From NCBI GenBank assembly GCA_963787005.1, contig CAWBBX010000126.1:1-22665 (forward strand): 22,665 bases of DNA, in the 5' to 3' direction. The translations under genes and the position numbers were made by a program. The notes under the pieces were generated by a model. The model searched no databases. It was not told the DNA's origin and saw nothing but the letters and a program-made list of their open reading frames with translations. Source of the DNA: FEN-1297 sp963787005. Its GTDB lineage: Bacteria > Bacteroidota > Ignavibacteria > Ignavibacteriales > Ignavibacteriaceae. The stretch's first letter is position 1; every line of letters starts with the position of its first letter. Below are positions 20,250-22,665 of the stretch, piece after piece.

Positions 20250-21752
20250 ATGAACCCCAACGAGAAAAAAGAAATAAATAATCTAATTAAAGATTTCTCC
20301 ACCGGATTTAATCCGAAAATAAAGGAGGCGGCCGTTATACTGGCTGCCGGTCACGGGAAGCGGATTAAATCGCAGAAATCGAAAATGCTGCACAAGATCT
20401 GGGGAGTACCCACGGTTGAGCGTGTTTACAATGCCTGCCGGAATGGTATTAATAATATTAACGTAATACTTGTCGTCGGAATAAAAGCGCAGGACGTTAT
20501 TCAAGTCGTAGGGAAAAGAAACTTCACAGGATTCGCCTACCAGGAAACGCAGAAAGGCACGGGACACGCCGTGCAGGTTGCGCTGAAAAAGCTCGACAAG
20601 AGCTTTGACGGAAATGTTTACGTGTTGCCCGGCGATATGGGTCTGATCGACGAGGATACGATGAAGAGGTTCAGGGACGAATTTATCAGAACGAAATCCG
20701 ACATGATGGTGCTAACCGGTATCTTCGAAGGAAAGCCGGAAGACAATGCTTACGGCAGGATAATAAGGGTTAAAGAGTCCGATGAGAAAGGAAATTCCTC
20801 CGGAAACGACTTCGGTAAAGTTATCGAGATCAGGGAGAACAAGGATATACATTCTTTGCCGATCGACATCCCTTACCGTGTTAAATTCAACGGCAGGACC
20901 TACGCTTATACAAAAGAAGAATTAATAAACAATAAAGAGTTTAACTCCGGAGTATACGCATTCAAGTACGGGAAGCTGTCGGAGCTTGTCGGTTCCATCT
21001 CGAGCAACAACGTGCAGAACGAAATATATATTACGGATCTCATCTCGCTCTTCAACAAAAAGGGATATGCCGTAACGGCCGTAAGTCCGCTCGAGCAGTA
21101 CGTGGTGATGGGCTTCAACAACAAATCGGTATTAAAGGAGATGGAGGCAGTTGCCAGGAAGAAAGTATACGAAAAGCTTAAAGACATTATTGAAATAACC
21201 GATCCGGAGGATTTCTTTATAGAGGAAAGCGTAGTGAACGAAATATTGGAAATGGACGGGGAAAACGAACCGCTCGATATTTCGATAGGAAAAGGTGTTC
21301 ATATCGGCAAAGGAGTGAAACTCAATTACAATCTTGAAATACGGAAAAATGTATACGTAAGCGGCAGCGTGCGGTTCGGGAAGGATGTTGTAGTCAGGCA
21401 GAACGTACATTTATCGTGCTTCCCGGGACAGTCGCTGCAGATAGGCAACAATGTGGAAATATTGTCCGGCGATATAATCAAGGGCAACATTATAATCGGT
21501 GACGGTTCCATGATCGAGTCGAGCGTTAACATGACCGGCAGCGATGAGTATCCGCTTCGCATAGGCAAGAACGTTCTGATAAAAGGTACCAGTTACATCT
21601 TCGGGTCGGTTGTGGAAAACGACGTTCACATAGAGCACAGCGTTATAATTAAAAAGAGAGTAGACAGATTGGTTAAGAGGGACGGCACAATTCAGCCGGT
21701 AAGGTTTTATCTTCCCATGCCCGAGGGAATCGACGCGGTTGAAGAACTGTAG
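20250..21752 (+). CDS. GlmU-like nucleotidyltransferase with left-handed beta-helix C-terminus
   Basis: A 500-residue protein. The N-terminal domain is close to GlmU uridylyltransferase: LAAGHGKRIKSQKSKMLH (31-48), YQETQKGTGHAV, VLPGDMGL, NAYGRI, EFNSGVYAF and GFNNKSVL all fall where GlmU has its UTP, metal and GlcNAc-1-phosphate contacts. The C-terminal third has hexapeptide repeats (ISIGKGVHIGKGVKL and on), but I do not find the acetyltransferase motifs HLSYLGD or NIGAGT. It may therefore only do the uridylyl step, or act on a different sugar phosphate. I chose the ATG at 20250, with ACGGAG before it, over the in-frame TTG at 20160. Confidence 0.82.
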   Translation: MNPNEKKEINNLIKDFSTGFNPKIKEAAVILAAGHGKRIKSQKSKMLHKIWGVPTVERVYNACRNGINNINVILVVGIKAQDVIQVVGKRNFTGFAYQETQKGTGHAVQVALKKLDKSFDGNVYVLPGDMGLIDEDTMKRFRDEFIRTKSDMMVLTGIFEGKPEDNAYGRIIRVKESDEKGNSSGNDFGKVIEIRENKDIHSLPIDIPYRVKFNGRTYAYTKEELINNKEFNSGVYAFKYGKLSELVGSISSNNVQNEIYITDLISLFNKKGYAVTAVSPLEQYVVMGFNNKSVLKEMEAVARKKVYEKLKDIIEITDPEDFFIEESVVNEILEMDGENEPLDISIGKGVHIGKGVKLNYNLEIRKNVYVSGSVRFGKDVVVRQNVHLSCFPGQSLQIGNNVEILSGDIIKGNIIIGDGSMIESSVNMTGSDEYPLRIGKNVLIKGTSYIFGSVVENDVHIEHSVIIKKRVDRLVKRDGTIQPVRFYLPMPEGIDAVEEL

Positions 21753-21760
21753 GGAGGCAT

Positions 21761-21789
21761 AAAAAAAAGTCCCGAGAGGTATCGGGACT
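21761..21789 (-). terminator. Intrinsic terminator of rpsT
   Basis: On the minus strand, an 8-bp stem (AGTCCCGA/TCGGGACT, 21768-21775 and 21782-21789, 6-nt loop) is followed by eight T residues (the A-run at 21761-21768). It is 33 nt after the rpsT stop. Since no T-run follows on the plus strand, it would serve rpsT rather than the GlmU-like gene. Confidence 0.88.
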
Positions 21790-21821
21790 CACAAATAAGG
21801 TAAAGTTAGTTAGTGCTAAGA

Positions 21822-22085
21822 TCACTTAGCCGCTTTTAAGTTGTTCAAGTGCTTCGTAAGCGCGGCTTTTTTTCTAGACGCAGTATTCAAATGAATTTTG
21901 TTTTTATTGGCACCTCTGTCTAATATAGCGACCGCATCTTTGTACAATTTTTCGGCTTCGCTTGCTTCATCGGAGGCCAACGCTTTCTTCACAGCTGTCT
22001 TTATTTTGGACTCCGCAATTTTATTTACTTGTTTTTTCTTCTCGTTAGTGCGAATTCTCTTCTTTGCCGATTTATGACTTGCCAT
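21822..22085 (-). CDS. rpsT: 30S ribosomal protein S20
   Basis: An 87-residue, strongly basic, helical protein matching S20 in length and pattern: MASHKSAKKRIRTNEKKKQVN at the N-terminus and NKIHLNTASRKKAALTKHLN near the C-terminus are hallmark segments. It binds 16S rRNA in the body of the small ribosomal subunit. It is the only minus-strand gene in the window and is convergent with the GlmU-like gene. A full promoter precedes it, with a leader of about 37 nt. The ribosome site (AAGG, 11 nt before ATG) is weak. Confidence 0.97.
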   Translation of the reverse strand: MASHKSAKKRIRTNEKKKQVNKIAESKIKTAVKKALASDEASEAEKLYKDAVAILDRGANKNKIHLNTASRKKAALTKHLNNLKAAK

Positions 22086-22129
22086 ATTCGAAAAAACCTT
22101 TTTAATTGAATATTAAAAAATAGACACCA

Positions 22130-22158
22130 AATATAGGCATTCGCCGGTTTGATGTCAA
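22130..22158 (-). promoter_or_regulatory. rpsT promoter
   Basis: Read on the minus strand, a perfect TTGACA (22153-22158) is separated by 17 nt from TATATT (22130-22135). The -10 runs on as TATATTTG, which also fits the TAnnTTTG element of Bacteroidota promoters. The expected start point is near 22123, about 37 nt before the rpsT start codon. Confidence 0.85.
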
Positions 22159-22215
22159 ATTTTACTTTTGTAATTTTACGCCTAAATTAAGTAAAAACAT
22201 GTAATTTCATAAATT

Positions 22216-22665
22216 ATGCTGAAAGTTAATGAAATATATTATTCCGTTCAGGGCGAGAGTTCTATGGCCGGTCTCCCGTGCGTATTTGTGCGCCTAACTT
22301 ATTGTAATTTAAGGTGTACATACTGCGATACGGAATACGCTTTTTATGAGGGTAAAGACTACTCGATAGATGAAATAGTTGCCGAGGTGAAAAAATTCGG
22401 CTGCAACCTGGTTGAAGTAACCGGCGGCGAGCCGCTCTTCCAGGAAGAATGTTATCCGCTTATGGAAAGGCTTTGCGAAGAGGGATATTCGGTGATGGTG
22501 GAGACCGGGGGAAGCCTTCCAATAAAAACTATTGACCAGCGGGTCAAAATTATTATGGACCTCAAATGCCCTTCCAGCGGAATGCTGAAAAAGAACATGT
22601 ACGAGAATATAGATTATATCAAGCCGACAGATGAGGTGAAGTTTGTTATCGGAACCCGCGAGGAT
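22216..22665 (+). CDS. queE: 7-carboxy-7-deazaguanine synthase QueE, 5' part (cut by window end)
   Basis: The first 150 codons of a radical SAM enzyme that turns 6-carboxytetrahydropterin into 7-carboxy-7-deazaguanine on the way to queuosine. It begins MLKVNEIYYSVQGESSMAGL, a QueE N-terminus. The cluster cysteines are Cys30, Cys34 and Cys37 (CNLRCTYC), and VEVTGGEPLFQEE is the SAM-binding glycine motif. No stop occurs before the window ends; whole QueE proteins are about 200-240 residues, so roughly a quarter to a third is missing. It is divergent from rpsT, sharing the 130-nt gap with that promoter. No other queuosine gene is present. Confidence 0.93.
   Translation, partial: MLKVNEIYYSVQGESSMAGLPCVFVRLTYCNLRCTYCDTEYAFYEGKDYSIDEIVAEVKKFGCNLVEVTGGEPLFQEECYPLMERLCEEGYSVMVETGGSLPIKTIDQRVKIIMDLKCPSSGMLKKNMYENIDYIKPTDEVKFVIGTRED

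Overview
This window looks like a chromosomal segment from a Gram-negative bacterium of the Bacteroidota/Chlorobiota/Ignavibacteria group; this is an inference. It rests on the lipoprotein, MsbA-type and O-antigen-ligase genes, on an rpsT promoter whose -10 also fits the TAnnTTTG form known from Bacteroidota, and on GC-capped hairpin intergenic repeats. The genus cannot be fixed from sequence alone. There are no rRNA, tRNA or CRISPR loci. Genes run almost entirely on the + strand; only rpsT is on the - strand.

Region 1 (1-2235) is a repeat and mobile-looking island. Two overlapping DUF1670-type genes with several predicted helix-turn-helix units fill a 1722-bp unit bounded by perfect 16-bp inverted repeats. 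Next come four GCATG words at an 8-bp period, then a 209-bp mirror-symmetric element of six hairpins with 18-bp terminal inverted repeats. The DUF1670 unit is the best candidate here for an undescribed system. It has the geometry of a compact insertion element, but I recognise no transposase chemistry in it.

Region 2 (2236-4837) carries a bile-acid:sodium-symporter-family transporter, a small secreted protein, a four-helix membrane protein and a decayed fragment of a sodium:solute symporter gene. Region 3 (4838-12124) is a molybdenum hydroxylase operon: Tat-signal 2Fe-2S subunit, molybdopterin subunit, FAD subunit with additional cysteines, MocA-type nucleotidyltransferase and XdhC-type chaperone. 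It is followed by a symporter gene whose 5' end is the intact version of the upstream fragment, so the operon lies between two direct repeats. The layout resembles the periplasmic aldehyde oxidoreductase PaoABC with PaoD.

Region 4 (12286-21752) is a run of closely packed or overlapping genes: a 7TM-HD phosphodiesterase (PgpH type), a XerC/D recombinase, a site-2-type protease, a lipoprotein, an MsbA-like ABC exporter, an O-antigen-ligase/polymerase-like protein and a GlmU-like nucleotidyltransferase. It is mostly envelope and signalling work. Region 5 (21753-22665) has rpsT with a clear promoter and terminator, and the 5' part of queE running off the window.

Two otherwise ordinary genes, the symporter and xerC/D, are each broken by a single-base frame change at a homopolymer or slippery site. 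Sequencing or assembly error is the simplest reading, but both sites also fit known frameshift-prone patterns.
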